Of a DNA stretch of 64,000 bases, positions 1-11,732 are shown in pieces. This stretch comes from Kalaharituber pfeilii. Its lineage: Eukaryota > Ascomycota > Pezizomycetes > Pezizales > Pezizaceae. The DNA lies in assembly GCA_015179045.1 (NCBI GenBank), contig WHUZ01000017.1:186001-250000 (forward strand), read 5' to 3'. Within the stretch, counting starts at the first letter, position 1; every line of letters begins with the position of its first letter. The notes under the pieces are model-generated. The model ran no database searches and was not told the origin of the DNA. It saw nothing but the letters and a program-made list of their open reading frames with translations. A program made the position numbers and the translations under genes.

Positions 1-1054
1 GTGGCTTGCGAGTCCCACGCACATATATTTTGTCGTGAATGTGCCATGGAAAACCTGCTCACGCAACGCAAAGAGATTAAACGGTTGCAAAAGGAGCTGG
101 AACTGAGGATTAAAGAAGATGAGGAGCAGAGGGCCAGGGAGGAGGAGGAGGCCAAGCAAAGGGCGATTAGGGACTTTGAATTGTTACAGATGGGGTTGGA
201 GCTCAGGAACAGCAACAAGCAAACGGGCCCAAATGTCGAACAGAAGATAGTCGGCCGAGAGAATGGAAAGTTGATCATGGAGGAGCTTGTGACAGAGGGA
301 GAAGCGGGTGAAAAAGGCAAAAAGCGGAAATTTGAGTTGGATGAGGAGGAATTATTAAGAATTGCCAGAGAAGAGCGACAACGAAAAAAAATTGAGATCA
401 CCGAGGAAAAGGTATACCTGAATCACAATCCCATCATAAATCATCCGTTAACCGATCATTTAGAAAGCAGCTTCTGCAGCAAAGCTACCATCCTTTTGGG
501 TTCCGAGCCTTACACCCTCGGTAGTCAATTCTGAGGCCCCTCAGAAGGAGCTTAAGCTTAAACCAGTTTGTCCAGCTTCGGATAAGAATCACATCCACTA
601 TTTTGCTTTGAGAACGTTGGTTACGGTGAATTTCACAGAGGAGACGGCGGACAAGAACAAGCACGGGGAGCCTCAACGATCATGCCCAGCATGCAAGAGA
701 GTACTGAACAATGCGTCAAAAGCAATGCGTATGTGTATCGATATTAATCTGCTGTATCTTGCAGAACTAACTGCATCGTCTATAGTGGCCAAACCATGCG
801 GGCACGTCATCTGCAAACCCTGCGTAGAAAAGTTCATGCAGCTGAAGGACGATCCCCATGACAATTCTGAGAAGGGTGTCAGGTGCTATGTCTGCGATGC
901 CGACCTCGCGGACAAAAAGAAAGGCTCCAAAAAGGACAACGACAAAGAAAAGATTCGGCCAGGCCTCGTTCTTATTCAGAGTGATGGGACAGGGTTTACC
1001 GCTGGTGGAGGGATCGTCACCACCGAGAAGCAGGGAATTGCATTCCAGTGCTAG
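1..1054 (+). CDS. NOSIP-type RING/U-box protein, 5' end outside the window (partial)
   Basis: Likely exons are 1..411, 464..728 and 765..1054; the start lies left of the window. The first residues (HIFCRECAMENLL) are the end of an N-terminal U-box/RING half, followed by an acidic-basic coiled coil (about residues 23-65). Exon 2 carries CPACKRVL and exon 3 KPCGHVICKPCVEKF, the second RING half. The C-terminus ends in GTGFTAGGG...GIAFQC, typical of the NOSIP family. Family knowledge: human NOSIP is a nuclear E3 ligase also found with late spliceosomes. Intron 1 (412..463, phase 0) is clear. Intron 2 (729..764) is only 36 nt and a multiple of three, so its retention would simply add 12 residues. 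The pairing GTATGT...GCAG with an ATTAAT branch-like site favours splicing. Family assignment is confident; whether the short intron is real is not. Confidence 0.85.
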
Positions 1055-2865
1055 GATATGTACAGATGTCGAGAAATTCAGTCGCAGACTTTCGTTTGGC
1101 TCGGAAAACCAAATTCTTCTATTCGTTCCACCCATCCTTCACAGCTGCCCCACTTCCCCACCACCCCTCTCCAGCAGCCAGACGTATCCACTGTATTCCC
1201 GTAGGCGGTTTCTTATTATTCCTAATGCCGGCAGTGTGTGGGTTCTCATCAGATTAGATCAAGTTATTGGCTATCAGCGGGGAGAGCCGTCCAGAGCTCA
1301 CTTCGCACGCCTGGCTCATCCCGAGGCCGCTCTACGCCCTGCAGCCGGCCTTAGGCATGGGGCCACAGTCCAGCAGGGGACCTGGCCATTCAGCGTGAGG
1401 CCTGCTGGGGGGAGGGGGGCGCGGAGGCAGCCAGGGAACGAGCCATGCAGCACGGAGAGCAAGCTATTGCGGGCTGGACGGGTCGTAGTCCCCTCAAGCA
1501 ACCATCTTTTTCATCATGCAAGAATGGAGAGGCGTGCGAGTGGGGTGCCTCAGCGATTTAATAGAGGGCCCATCTATGGCACCTTGTGTGGGTCGAAATG
1601 GCTGCGGGGGGCTAAGGGTTAGGTGAGCCGACCAGGACGCGTGCCAAGACGCCAGCTCACCGCAAGCGGCCTAGCGGCGACAAGGGCACTGGGAGGGGGC
1701 AGTGGGAGGAGCAGCAAGGTTGCGGCCGCGAGTGCTGGTTGGGGGGGCTACCGCGGGCAAGAGACGTACTTAAGACCCGGCGCCGTCCTTCGTGCTCAGC
1801 ACCAGAGTCTCACACAAAACACTCAGCTGGGGCCGACGCCGCATCACGCTACGCTCCACGCCACGCCCCGCCCCGCCCGGCCCCCTCGCCCAGGCCCTGT
1901 CGCCACGCCGCCACAGCCCACCAGCCCCAGCCACGGCGCCTTTGTTCCCGGGCTGCTGCTGCTGCTGCTGCTGCCGCCTATTAAAGAGCTCTTCGCCCGT
2001 CGGGCACGCTCCATATCTACCTCCTGCTGCCGCGCATCAGCTGCTCTGCTGCCTCTGCCTCCGCCTCCGCCCAACCCTGCGGGCCCAAGACGCTATATAT
2101 ACATACCCTCATATAATATTGCTGCTGCCTCAGCACGGGTGCTCCCTCGCTGCTGCCACACCACCGCCGCCGCCCTGCGAGGCCGGTCAGCAGCCCGCCC
2201 GCCCGCCCGCACTGCACATCCCTGAACGCGTAAACTTCCCTCCGCCATGCCATTCCTCTCCCGACGCTGGGACGCAGCACAGAGGCGTACTAATTCGTAG
2301 ACGAGTTGAATTACCAGATAGCCGCTGCCCCCACCCCTGCTCCTGTTGATCCGCAGCCCCTCTTATCGCACTTGCATCGCATATCGCCCGCCTCCGCACC
2401 TATTTATTTTCCCCTCGTGCGCCCTCCCCCCCTCCCCCCTCCCCCCTCCCCCTCCCCCCTCCCCCTCCCCCAGCCATCCTGTCCTCTGCCGCATTCCGTC
2501 ATCGCCCGCCTCCGCTGCCACCCCCCGCCCCCCGCCCCCCGCCCCCCCGCCGTGCTGTCAAATACATAATCCCCGCCCCTCCAGGCACCTCGTCGCCCCA
2601 CCCACCAAGCAACACTGAAGAGGAATTTAAATCTCGCCCAAGTTCCTGGTTGTCTGCTTTCCGCGTTGCCTGCATCACGCCCACCCCCATTCGTCACAAC
2701 TTGCCTGCCCCGACCTGGAAAAGCATCTCTGAAACAGGTATTGATTCACAAACGACCTCATTATTAAATATCCGACGAACCGTTTCTTTTTCGCTTCGCA
2801 CCTTTTCTTGTTTTACCTTTTTTCCTCTTTATTTAATTGTGGCATCCTGGTTGCTTGTACTTGAC
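1055..2865. promoter_or_regulatory. Gene-free GC/pyrimidine-rich region upstream of NC2-alpha
   Basis: No coding signal is supported here; several open frames exist only because of the C-rich composition. It holds a (GCT)7 run at about 1952-1972 and an almost pure C/T tract at about 2421-2472, then a T-rich stretch directly before the NC2-alpha start. Likely terminator of the NOSIP gene plus promoter and 5' UTR of the next gene. Confidence 0.5.
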
Positions 2866-3782
2866 ATGGCTGGCCGTAACGATCAGCTCTACTCGCCCTA
2901 CGGGTATGTCTTTCCCGGTAACACTGCTCCGCCGGTGGTGCAACAACCGCACCATGTTCCGTTTCAGCACCCAGATCCACTCTACCACATTAACGCAAGT
3001 GCACCCTTACATCCATATCCTCAAAACCAGCTCCCTCAACCATCTGCCGGGATAGAAACTATGGATGTGCATGACAAAATTCACGTCGAGCAACCAATAA
3101 AAAAGACTCGAAGAAGGCGAGGCGAGGCTGCAGCGGCTGCGGCTGCGGCTGCTGCAGCAGCAAATGCAGCCCAGTCCAGTAGTGGCACCGACCGACCTGC
3201 CCGAAGCAGCTCACATACCGGGGTCGTCATAAAGACTAAATTCCCAGTAGCACGGATCAAACGAATAATGCAAGCGGACGAAGACGTGGGAAAGGTTGCT
3301 CAAGTCACCCCAGTCATTGTCTGTAAGTTCAGCCCATGTGCTTCTACGTTAATTTACCCTTGCAGACATGAACCTTAATTCAATGCTTATTCTACTTTTC
3401 TCTATGAAATTCTAGAAGCAAGCCATTGCCCTCCCAATCCTCACATCGATCGAGACCGACTAACATCGTTGATCCCCGCTTCCAGCGAAAGCTCTAGAGC
3501 TATTTATGATTGCTCTTTGTGCCAAAGCAAGCGAACAGGCTCGGTTACGAAATTCGAAACGAATAACAGCCAGCCACTTGAAAACAGGCTGTGCTCGCAG
3601 AAGAGCAATTTGACTTCCTCGCCGACATCATGGCTAAAGTACCAGACGTTCCTCTTCCTAGTGAGAATTCGAATCAGGGAAATGGTTCTGAAGAGGAAGG
3701 AGGCAACGGTGGTGTCCCTGGTTCTGCCAAAAAGACAAGGAAACCCAGAACGCGAAAACCGAAAGATGATGAAGCCTATTAG
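2866..3782 (+). CDS. bur6: NC2-alpha / Bur6 transcription corepressor, with a +1 frameshift
   Basis: Negative cofactor 2 alpha: a histone-fold protein that pairs with NC2-beta and binds TBP on promoters in the nucleus. Exons are 2866..3322 and 3486..3782, with a 163-nt intron of phase 1 (GTAAGT...TTCCAG). About 115 N-terminal residues are Pro/His/Gln-rich, followed by a basic patch (KKTRRRRGE) and a poly-alanine run at about 3127-3168. The histone fold starts at [20 protein letters not shown] and continues in exon 2 with [20 protein letters not shown] and [16 protein letters not shown] Lys/Arg-rich tail closes the protein. Between HLKT (to 3586) and AVLAEEQ (from 3588) there is one extra base (3587), so the frame moves by one inside the fold. 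Without that base the product would be about 250 residues and collinear with DRAP1. Splicing around it would remove conserved residues, so error or mutation is the better reading. Confidence 0.87.
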
Positions 3783-6151
3783 TTCTCATGAAGGAATATC
3801 TGCACTACTTGTTAACTGCAGAGCAGGATTCGATACACCACCCCGATCACCCTCCTTACAGTGTGTGTTATGCGCTACACTAATATGCAGCAAGCCCTTG
3901 CACATTTCGTGGTGGCTATATGAATTACATGTTTCCTCAATCTGTGTTAGTTCCATTTTCATCTTTTCACTGAATAACTTGTTTGGGTTACATCTTCGCA
4001 TTAGGGCATTTTCTTCCGGTTTCCATATACACTAAGTGGTCATTTGAGCTTGGAGTTCTGTTTTCATCTGATGATCCCTTAGTATGCCTTTTTCTTCCTT
4101 GGTGTTCCGCCTTTTTCTGCCATGAGAGCCCTTCTTTACTCTTGCGTTTTTGGCTATTTATGATTTGGTGTTAAAAGACGTTTGAGATTGAGATAAGAGC
4201 GGAAACCAAGAAAAGCAAAAGCCTACCAAGCAAGAACTTTTTTTTCAAAAAAGTACATAACATGAAATCTTTTGTGTTGTGTGTATTCCTCCTCCACCTT
4301 CGACTGCAAATGTTTATTGTTGCAGTATCACGGCAATTACCAGATATCACCGTCTTTTAATATCTTCACTGCTTGCGCAGCAACCGGCAGCCTCTTGAAC
4401 TTTCATAGGATACACTACCTGATTCACTAGGGCCTTACCTGCAGTCACCATCAGACTTCACATATATACGAGACTACATTCATTCGAGCATCATACTTAC
4501 ACACACCCCTTCATATGCATACATATAAGAAACACCTCACTTCATACAAAATTCTCATGCAGCAAAGCGGGAAAAGGGAACGATTTTAGACCAGGCTTAT
4601 TTCGGGAAAAGGCCATACGAATTCAATACATCCACTTAACATTCGAATTGAAACGGGGCTGTATTATAGAGTGACTTTTGGTGCAACATGCTGTGACAGG
4701 CTCAACTACTTATTTATCCTCGTCTAGATCTTGGGCTGGATTGAGCCGGAACTGATGTATGTTGGGTATTATGCGCTACGCATTGCGCGTATGAATATGT
4801 TTAATTGCACCTCTGGATTTGATTTGGTTTTGGTTGGGATATCTCTTTGACTTTCTCCAATCTTGTTATTTGGGAGGGCTTTGTGTTTTGAAAATTTGCG
4901 AATAATAGGAAGAGCCCCCTGAGTGGGGAAAAAAAGTTGCGTATGGAGAAGGTTGGGGGTAGGACGAGGGAAGGTGGATTGTATAATATACCTTTTTCGG
5001 AACCGTTTGATGGGGTGTTACGGGCGGACAATATACATCGAACGGGTTACTTCACTCAATGTTGTGCGAAATCCAAAAACTGAACATTTGATGGAAAGGT
5101 TGCATTATGTACCAGAATTGGAGTCCGACATGCCACAGCAAGATACCATTTATGAGGGTAAGTAGTATATATTATTTAAAACGCCCATCGATGAATTCAA
5201 CTCTCCAGTATCCTTGTATCCTTGGTTTTGGGGTCGCTCTGAGTGGACGGTAGGGGTACTCACGGGCTACCTGTCGTGTTCACCCTTCAACACCGTCTCA
5301 CCCACCACCTCAAAAACTTCATAACTTTCTAAAAATCCCCAAACTCTACACTTCTCTATAAAAATAAAAATAAAAAATAAAATAAAATAAAATAAAATAA
5401 AAATAAAAAATAAAATAAAATAAAATAAAATAAAATAAAATTAAAAATAAAATTGAAATAAATTGAAATAAATTCATAAATAATAAAAATCGCAAGACAT
5501 AAAATAGCAAAGATCAAAGTCATAAAAACACAAAAATTGTAAGATACACATAAAAAAAAGGGGGAAAAAAAATACTTCCAAAAACCATATCGTATAAACA
5601 CATATTTTGGGAGGGCGGGGGGATTAAAATATAAAATTATAAAAATAAAAAATTAATTTTCAAGATATTTGTATATTATTTATCATTTTGTAACCATGAC
5701 GTTTCTTAATCCCGTAGGCGTTTCTCTCGTTTTTCTGTCTCTTTTACTTATTTAGATTCAATAAATATACACCCCCCCCCGCTCCACACACATACTCTCT
5801 CTTTTAAGCTATGTAAGCTACGCCAACGTTATCAAGTCAAATCGAAACAGCTACCACCTCTCACCATCACTACCCCACCAACCTCCTGAACATACGATGA
5901 TGAATAAATGATATTACCCAATATAACTATTCAAAAAATATGGTAATGATATGTATGTATTTGTATATTCTGACTTTTTTTTGCTAGCATCACCCACCAC
6001 CACCACGTGTTCCCCGCCAAAAAAATACCGAGAAAAACAAAGATAAAAAAAATCAACATGCATCATTAGAATTTAAAAAAAAAAAAAAAAAAAAAGGCAT
6101 ACATACATCTTTTACTTCTTGCTTCTATTCTTCCTTCTACTTCTCCTTCTC
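3783..6151. other. Intergenic region, AT-rich, no gene seen
   Basis: Convergent intergenic region between NC2-alpha (+) and the GT34 gene (-). No family-like reading frame was found. It includes an (AAAAT)n low-complexity block and a poly-A run near 6075-6093. Confidence 0.6.
5356..5470. repeat. (AAAAT)n / (AAATT)n simple repeat
   Basis: Roughly 115 bases made of AAAAT units with slight drift toward AAATTG at the right end. It lies in the 3' intergenic region and explains the long hydrophobic open frame on the minus strand there. Confidence 0.9.
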
Positions 6152-7437
6152 CTAGTTTCCCTTCTCTGCTTTCTGCTTCTTCATCATCTCCACAGTTGTC
6201 CTCCTACTCCAAAAGTCTTCAAACCGCTCCTTACACTTATTATCTACCCAGCATCCCGCAAAATGCACCACCAAATCCCCTGTCTTCCACCCCATATTAT
6301 CGCCTCCCACAGCGTACGAATTGACGGCCCTCTGCGGCACAAACCCAACATGCTCTCTTACAGTCGGATGATGAGTCACCAAGTGCAACAACCCATCTTG
6401 CTCTCCTCCTTGCCAATTTGCATAGAGTATCTTTGGATCCGACCAAAAGTCTATCAGCATCCTCGTGAACGTGGATCGGCGAAGGAAGAACGAGCCGGTA
6501 TTGAGACCGTTGTGGTCTTGGGAGATAATCACGTCAATGAGGTTAACGTCAGGTTCTGTTGAGGATACGAGGTCACTCTTGATGGCGCCGGAGCTAATGA
6601 TTTTAACGCCTCTTTCAAGGCGGTTGCTGAGAGCGGAGTGGGAAAGGATGTAGGAGTTCAGGTCAATATCGGGGGTCATGATGATGGCATCTGAGTCGAG
6701 CCACCAGATCCATTGGGCATTGGGGAATTCGTTGAAAGTGTCGAGGAGGGCGGGGAGTTTGGCCCACATCTAATATATGGGATCAATTTAGTCAGCTACT
6801 AGATGCTTGAACATTGTGATGTGGAACATTTGCCAAGGGGAGATGGACGCTGATAACATACAGGTTTGATGCCCTTGATGTCATATTTGGTGATGTTGAT
6901 AAAGTGGTAGTGATATCCATGATACTCCGCATACTCCTTCCTATTCACCGTCGTCCTCCCCAACATATCTGGGATTCCGCCATGATGACCCTTCCCATCA
7001 CCCGCCGCCAACATCACAATTTGATCCGGCTTCGGCCCTTCCTTCGCGTACGTGATATCGTCTGGAACATGAAACGACTTAACCTCTTCAGGGAAGATGA
7101 TCTTTTTATTATCATCCTTAGACTCTTGTTCTTTCTTAGGTTCCTCCTTCGGCTGCTCTTCCTTCTTTGGCTCTTCTTTTTTGGGAGGCTTCTCATCTTC
7201 CATGGGTGGGTCATGAACTGTGCTTACAGGAGGTGTGTTCTTAGGAGAAGCCTGGTCAAATGCTCCTTGGAGAGAGTCATCATCGGAGTGTGGGAGGAGG
7301 CTGGTGTTGGGGGAGTGGAGGAAGGCGCTGAAGCTGACGAAGAGGAGCACCACTATCGTGGCAAGAATACATCTGTAAATTGTGTTAGCTGAGGTATCAA
7401 TCTCGCTCGGACGTCGCCAATCGAGCGCCTGAGGCAT
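6152..7437 (-). CDS. GT34 alpha-mannosyltransferase, Mnn10/Mnn11 type
   Basis: Type II Golgi glycosyltransferase of family GT34, which in yeasts is part of the M-Pol II complex extending N-glycan mannan. Exons on the minus strand are 7437..6862 and 6769..6152, with a 92-nt phase-0 intron; about 397 residues. There is a short cytosolic tail, a membrane anchor at about residues 24-40 and a Lys/Glu-rich stem at about 78-112. The catalytic part starts with PDQIVMLAAGDGKGHHGG and has the DXD metal site WWLDSDAIIM (DSD at 217-219), then the family signatures HNGLNTGSFFLRRS, GGEQDGL and GDLVVHFAGC. An in-frame ATG at 7605 would add 56 low-complexity residues. The ATG at 7437 was preferred because it gives the short tail typical of type II enzymes. 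Whether it is Mnn10 or Mnn11 cannot be settled from one sequence. Confidence 0.87.
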
Positions 7438-8344
7438 TGGCGAACGGTGAGCTGAGCAACAGCTGAGAAGAGAAGTTGGGGGGTGGGGGAGGGGGATACT
7501 TGCGTATTTACGAGACGAGGCATCGTGAGTTTGTGCGAGCCTGAATCTCGTCTTGCGTAAGAGAGATTGGTGTTCAATCACGTCTCCCTCTCTCTTTTCG
7601 TGCAATGCTTTCTTTATTTTGGTCCCGAGATCAGTGTGCTTATCGTGGTGCGCGGCCCGAAAATTAAGACGTCGGGAGTTCGAACGTGAGGTTTGGGGGG
7701 TTGGACGTGTCTGAGAGCAGCAAAGGGTTGCAAACTACTGTACTATTACTGATTATAACGGGGATGCAACGGCTCGGGGGGACGCCGCCGAGACACAACG
7801 TGGGGAACGGAGGTGAGAAAAAGGGGGATAACGAAAGGAAGAATTACAGGAGGACTAGAAGTATGATTGGCTGGCGGGTACACAGAGCGGGAAAGGACCG
7901 TTTACGCATTGCAGTGCAAATGAACAAGATCCTAGCCACCCGCCGCTCTATCATGCCCGACTGCGGCTGAGAGACTGTCTATGCAGGATTCCTTTTCTGC
8001 TGAGAGACCAGCCTTGAAACTGGAAAGCGGCTTCCGTGGCCTTCACCGCTGCTATGATAAGGCTGGCATTTGCACCTGGGACGCGTGTCCTGCCAGGGGA
8101 GTTAGATTTTCTGGCTTCTTGGGAACCTGAGGCCGTACTGAACGAACGAGCCTGGCCTGGCTTTGAATACCGCGTCGCCACTCTACACATCTCTGTGCGA
8201 ATTCTCTGCTCAGGAAATTTTTACACGCAAGTATTTAGAGTGCTCTAATCTTCCACTGGTTAGAGCCGACACATGAGTTGTGGAGGCTCGGGCGCGCGCT
8301 ATCAACAAAAGTGATATCTTGACTCACGTGACAGACGTGTTTAC
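7438..8344. other. Intergenic region between the GT34 and tafazzin genes
   Basis: Promoter side of the GT34 gene and 3' side of tafazzin; both genes are on the minus strand. A CT-rich stretch lies just before the GT34 start. No gene or RNA structure could be supported. Confidence 0.5.
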
Positions 8345-9703
8345 TTATGTATCCTTCTCCCAAGCTCCCTGCTCAGTCTTTCCTTCTTTCCGCATTCCTT
8401 CGCTCTTATACGTCTCTACTAGCTTTGCGGTCTCTTCCTCCTCCGGCCAATCGAGCTGTCTTCGCAATTTCACTATCTCCTCCCTCACCCTGGCTGTTGT
8501 CTCAATTCTCAGTCTCACAGCCTCCTCTCCCGTTCTCAATGCCTCTGGCATACTGTTACTGTCCCCGATCTTATCATACCCATTATTTTTGCACAGGTCC
8601 TTCCACGCCTTCCGCAAATCCTGGAATACCTCTGGTGGTATAGGCTCTCCAAACACAATTCTCACAGACCTCCAGGTGCGAGGTATAAAACGTGGGAACC
8701 CTCGAGACTCGTGCATGATATCGCAGAATCCTTCAATGAACATTGGTATGACTGTAGGTTGAATTGGCGGCTCAAGAATCAATCGCGAGACACCCCACTT
8801 AAAGTACCGCATCTGATATGTCGGATGTTGGTGGACACGGCCCTCTGGGAAAACATGAACCCATTGAGGTCGTACGGGGTGTGAAAGAAGGTGAACGGAT
8901 TTATCTAGCGCAGGTTGGAAAAGACCACCAAGACCAGTGGTAGACTTGTGTAAACGATGTGTGGGAATAATTTGACCAAGGGAGAAGAGGAGGGAGCGCG
9001 GTCTGTCAATGCAAGTAATGGTTAAACAAATTGAAGGTGTAGTATTCATTGGACTTTAGCGGCCCAGGGAGTAATACCGAGATGTGAAACATATATCATG
9101 GGAGCCTAGGCCCCAGCGGATGTCCGATGGCGTCAGCATCTTGCGCACTGGGAGGATGCCCCACATCAACGGATCGTCCATCCTGCGTCAGGTGAATGAA
9201 GCCATTTAGTGTATTTTCCTCAGCAGTTTCAGTTACAGTAACCTCTCGGACATGCAAAGAGAAACAATCTGAACATACACGCTGATATGATTGGAAACTG
9301 CAACGCGCTCCAGTCAGCAAGTTTCTCCATGACCAATTCCTATTCATTGAATCTGGCGCTTTGACATGAGTTTCTGATAGCTACTCCCGGGTATCAATTG
9401 CAACGCTCAAGGTTCAAAATGGGAATTTTACTTATTATCAGAACATAAAAGAAAAAGAAAAATGCAGAAAGGTTGGGTATCAACGAACAAAAATTTGTGA
9501 GGATCAAGTCAGTATTCACCAGTAACCACCCCACCAGCCTGTCCGCCTCTCAACTTCCTCTCGTCCATTAGTCGCAGGAACTCATCAAGACCTTGGACAT
9601 CTACACGTCGCTGCGCGACCTGCAAGAATACTTTGCACAGTGTTCCCACTGTTGCCAAAGTCACACTGGAAACTCCGGTCCACAATGGCGATGCCGAACT
9701 CAT
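8345..9703 (-). CDS. taz1: Tafazzin, monolysocardiolipin acyltransferase
   Basis: Mitochondrial transacylase that remodels cardiolipin. Four exons on the minus strand: 9703..9520, 9297..9279, 9182..9078 and 9002..8345; introns of 222, 96 and 75 nt. They join in frame to 321 residues. Exon 1 gives an N-terminal amphipathic or hydrophobic stretch and TVSNHISV across the first splice. The acyltransferase HX4D motif is split over three exons (NHISVMDDPLMWG; His65, Asp70). Then come MLTPSDIRWGLGSHDICFT, FSLGQIIPTHR and the second motif FPEGRVHQ (154-158), followed by PTVIPMFIEGF. Exon 2 is a 19-nt micro-exon that carries the catalytic His codon, so annotation software can easily miss it. All key residues are intact. 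Yeast Taz1 is about 380 residues, so this is a slightly short member with a charged C-terminal tail. Confidence 0.92.
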
Positions 9704-11084
9704 TGTCGTCTAATTTAGTAACTCGAGCAGCTTGCTGGCATTCTGCTACAGAGCCAGTCTTGAATTAAACCGAGGGGGACGGGGGCTCTTGGCGCTATGG
9801 GAGAATGCCTTGACCCTTTTTGGCGACTCGAAGATGCTTTTGTCACCGACACTGGTCCCTGCCAGCTTCACGCTGCTGCTTAGTGGATGTGTCCAGCTGG
9901 TGAAGTGCCTTTGCAGGTTTCTTATAAGTAACGGCGTGTGCAGCAAGAACGTCAAAACTCTACTACCCCTACTCCATTCCTTTGGTGCGTTTCGGTACTT
10001 GCCATTCCGTCGACTGGCTGCCTCATTGTTACTGCTACTGCTGCTCGGCTCGCACCCGTGACGGTGAGTCTACGTTCAAGTTGTCTCGGAATATTGGCCG
10101 TACAGGAATCTAGGTTGTCTTTCTACCGCTTACTAACGCCCGGGGACGAGACTAACGCCATCCCACGCCTTTGCACAGCCAATTCCCTACAAGTATATCC
10201 TAATAGCCATAGATTCACAGCTCGATTGATAATAGTACCACCTTCCCTTCCCATCTTTTTCAAACCTCACTGATTCTTAGTACCTGAGCAAAATTTCAAA
10301 CCTATCCCGTTAATCTTCCCTTCCTCCGTAACCCATGTCCAAACTCTCCCAGTGTACTTTCCAGCCCGAGTCCTTGGGTATTGCTTCCATCCAGCTGCCG
10401 CTCACCATTATCAATTCAAAGCGCAGACTATTGCTGAAATGGAAACCTCCATAGGCAGGCTGCAGGGACATCAATGCCATTTTGTTACGGGCTGCAACCG
10501 ACCATTTTGCAAACCATTGGACCTAAAGGTTGAACTACCGGTGATCGCCGGTAGTACGGTCGGGATGTATAGGAGTACCCATCCGTACGGGTCGCTATCC
10601 TTTGCGGACTTACATGCTGTCTATGGGGCCAGCTGGTCAGACATACTGTCTCCCACGTCTTCGCACTACCGCCTTCAGACTAGCGACACATGTTACCCTT
10701 GTAACGCATTTGGGTGATAAGAACACTAAAAGGAATATGCCAAGTCTGCATCAGTTGGGAGCGAAGCGATGTAGCTTCTTGATATTGTATTTAATGCCAT
10801 TCTACATTGCCGCAGACCATCCGTCTAGACACCCTTAGGACTGTCAACAATATGGCAGTGGCCTGGGCAAGATTCTAGGCACTGGCCTAGAAGCATTGGC
10901 TGTCAGCCCATCTTCAATATTTTCTCTGCCACAATTTGTAGTCTCCTTCGTTGTTCTCACATCCCTTCCCTGTATCTCATACTTCTCTCCTAACAACTCT
11001 AGACCTTCCTTAAGTATCTTTATCTCTTCCTTCAACTCAGCTACCGAGAAGAAAAGGCACGGGTTATAGACGACATAGACACTC
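9704..11084. other. Intergenic region upstream of tafazzin
   Basis: No gene recognised. A single decayed fragment related to the tandem units further right (HPDT...TVNNMA-like, around 10820-10865) suggests TPR-gene debris starts here. Confidence 0.45.
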
Positions 11085-11476
11085 CTGGACTATCAACAAC
11101 ATGGCAATGGTATTTAACCAGCAAGGGCAAAATAACATGGCATTGGGTACAGACCACCCAGACACACCGGGGCTGTCAACAACATGGCAATAGTATTTGA
11201 CCAGCAAGGGCAATATAACAAGGCATTGGGTACACACCACCCAGACACCCCGGGACTGTCAACAACATGGCAATAGTATTTGACCAGCAAGGGCAATATA
11301 ACAAGGCTTGAATACAGACCACCCAGACACCCCGGGACTGTCAACAACATGGCAATAGTATTTGACCAGCAAGGGCAATATAACAAGGCATTGGGTACAT
11401 ACCACCCAGACACCCCGGGACTGTCAACAACATGGCAGTGGTATTTGAACAGCAAGGACAATATAACAAGGCACTA
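11085..11476 (+). repeat. Five-copy tandem array of an 82-83-nt unit derived from a decayed TPR gene
   Basis: Five near-identical units, recognised by the AACATGGCA core at 11101, 11184, 11267, 11349 and 11432, giving spacings of 83, 83, 82 and 83 nt. Each translates locally to HPDTPG..TVNNMAIVFDQQGQYNKAL, the first two thirds of a kinesin-light-chain-type TPR as found in fungal NB-ARC/TPR proteins (42 residues, 126 nt when complete). The period is not a multiple of three, so the array cannot code for tandem TPRs. A degenerate fragment must have been amplified after it stopped coding. No direct gene function. Confidence 0.85.
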
Positions 11477-11732
11477 AATTTCGAGCCGGACATGAACTCA
11501 GGGTAGTCAAAGAAACCAGCTCAGCGGCAGGCTCGTCCAACAGAGAGAAGTTTATCTGTAAATCCATAGATTAAACCCATTTTTTTTCTGTGTATTTCGT
11601 ATAGAAGGTGTGATCGCGTGCGAGATTACATGAATTGAGGGTGCAGTCTAGTACTGTTGGATACTTTTTTGAAGCTGATTGTGAAGGATTATTACGATAG
11701 CTTTAATCGGAATCTTTGTAAAAAGGGACAAC

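Noticed and set aside
1623..2618. Several overlapping Pro/Ala-rich open frames on both strands
   Set aside because: They result from C/T-rich low-complexity sequence; no splice logic or family similarity.
3543..3587. An intron (GT...CAG, 45 nt) that would remove the NC2-alpha frameshift
   Set aside because: It would delete the conserved [14 protein letters not shown] segment of the histone fold, so a one-base error is more likely.
7438..7605. Extended N-terminus of the GT34 enzyme from the ATG at 7605
   Set aside because: In frame, but the 56 residues are low-complexity and would place the membrane anchor unusually far in; kept only as an alternative start.
7665..7700. GAGTTCGAAC sequence resembling a tRNA T-loop
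   Set aside because: No flanking stem complementarity, no anticodon arm or acceptor stem could be paired.
11114..11461. Minus-strand frame with repeating CHVVDSPGVSGW units that looks like a repeat protein
   Set aside because: It is the antisense of the 82-83-nt tandem array; the TPR signature is on the + strand and the frame changes between units.
11085..11476. Regular direct repeats resembling a CRISPR array
   Set aside because: Units are contiguous without unique spacers, the organism is a fungus, and the unit is recognisable TPR debris.
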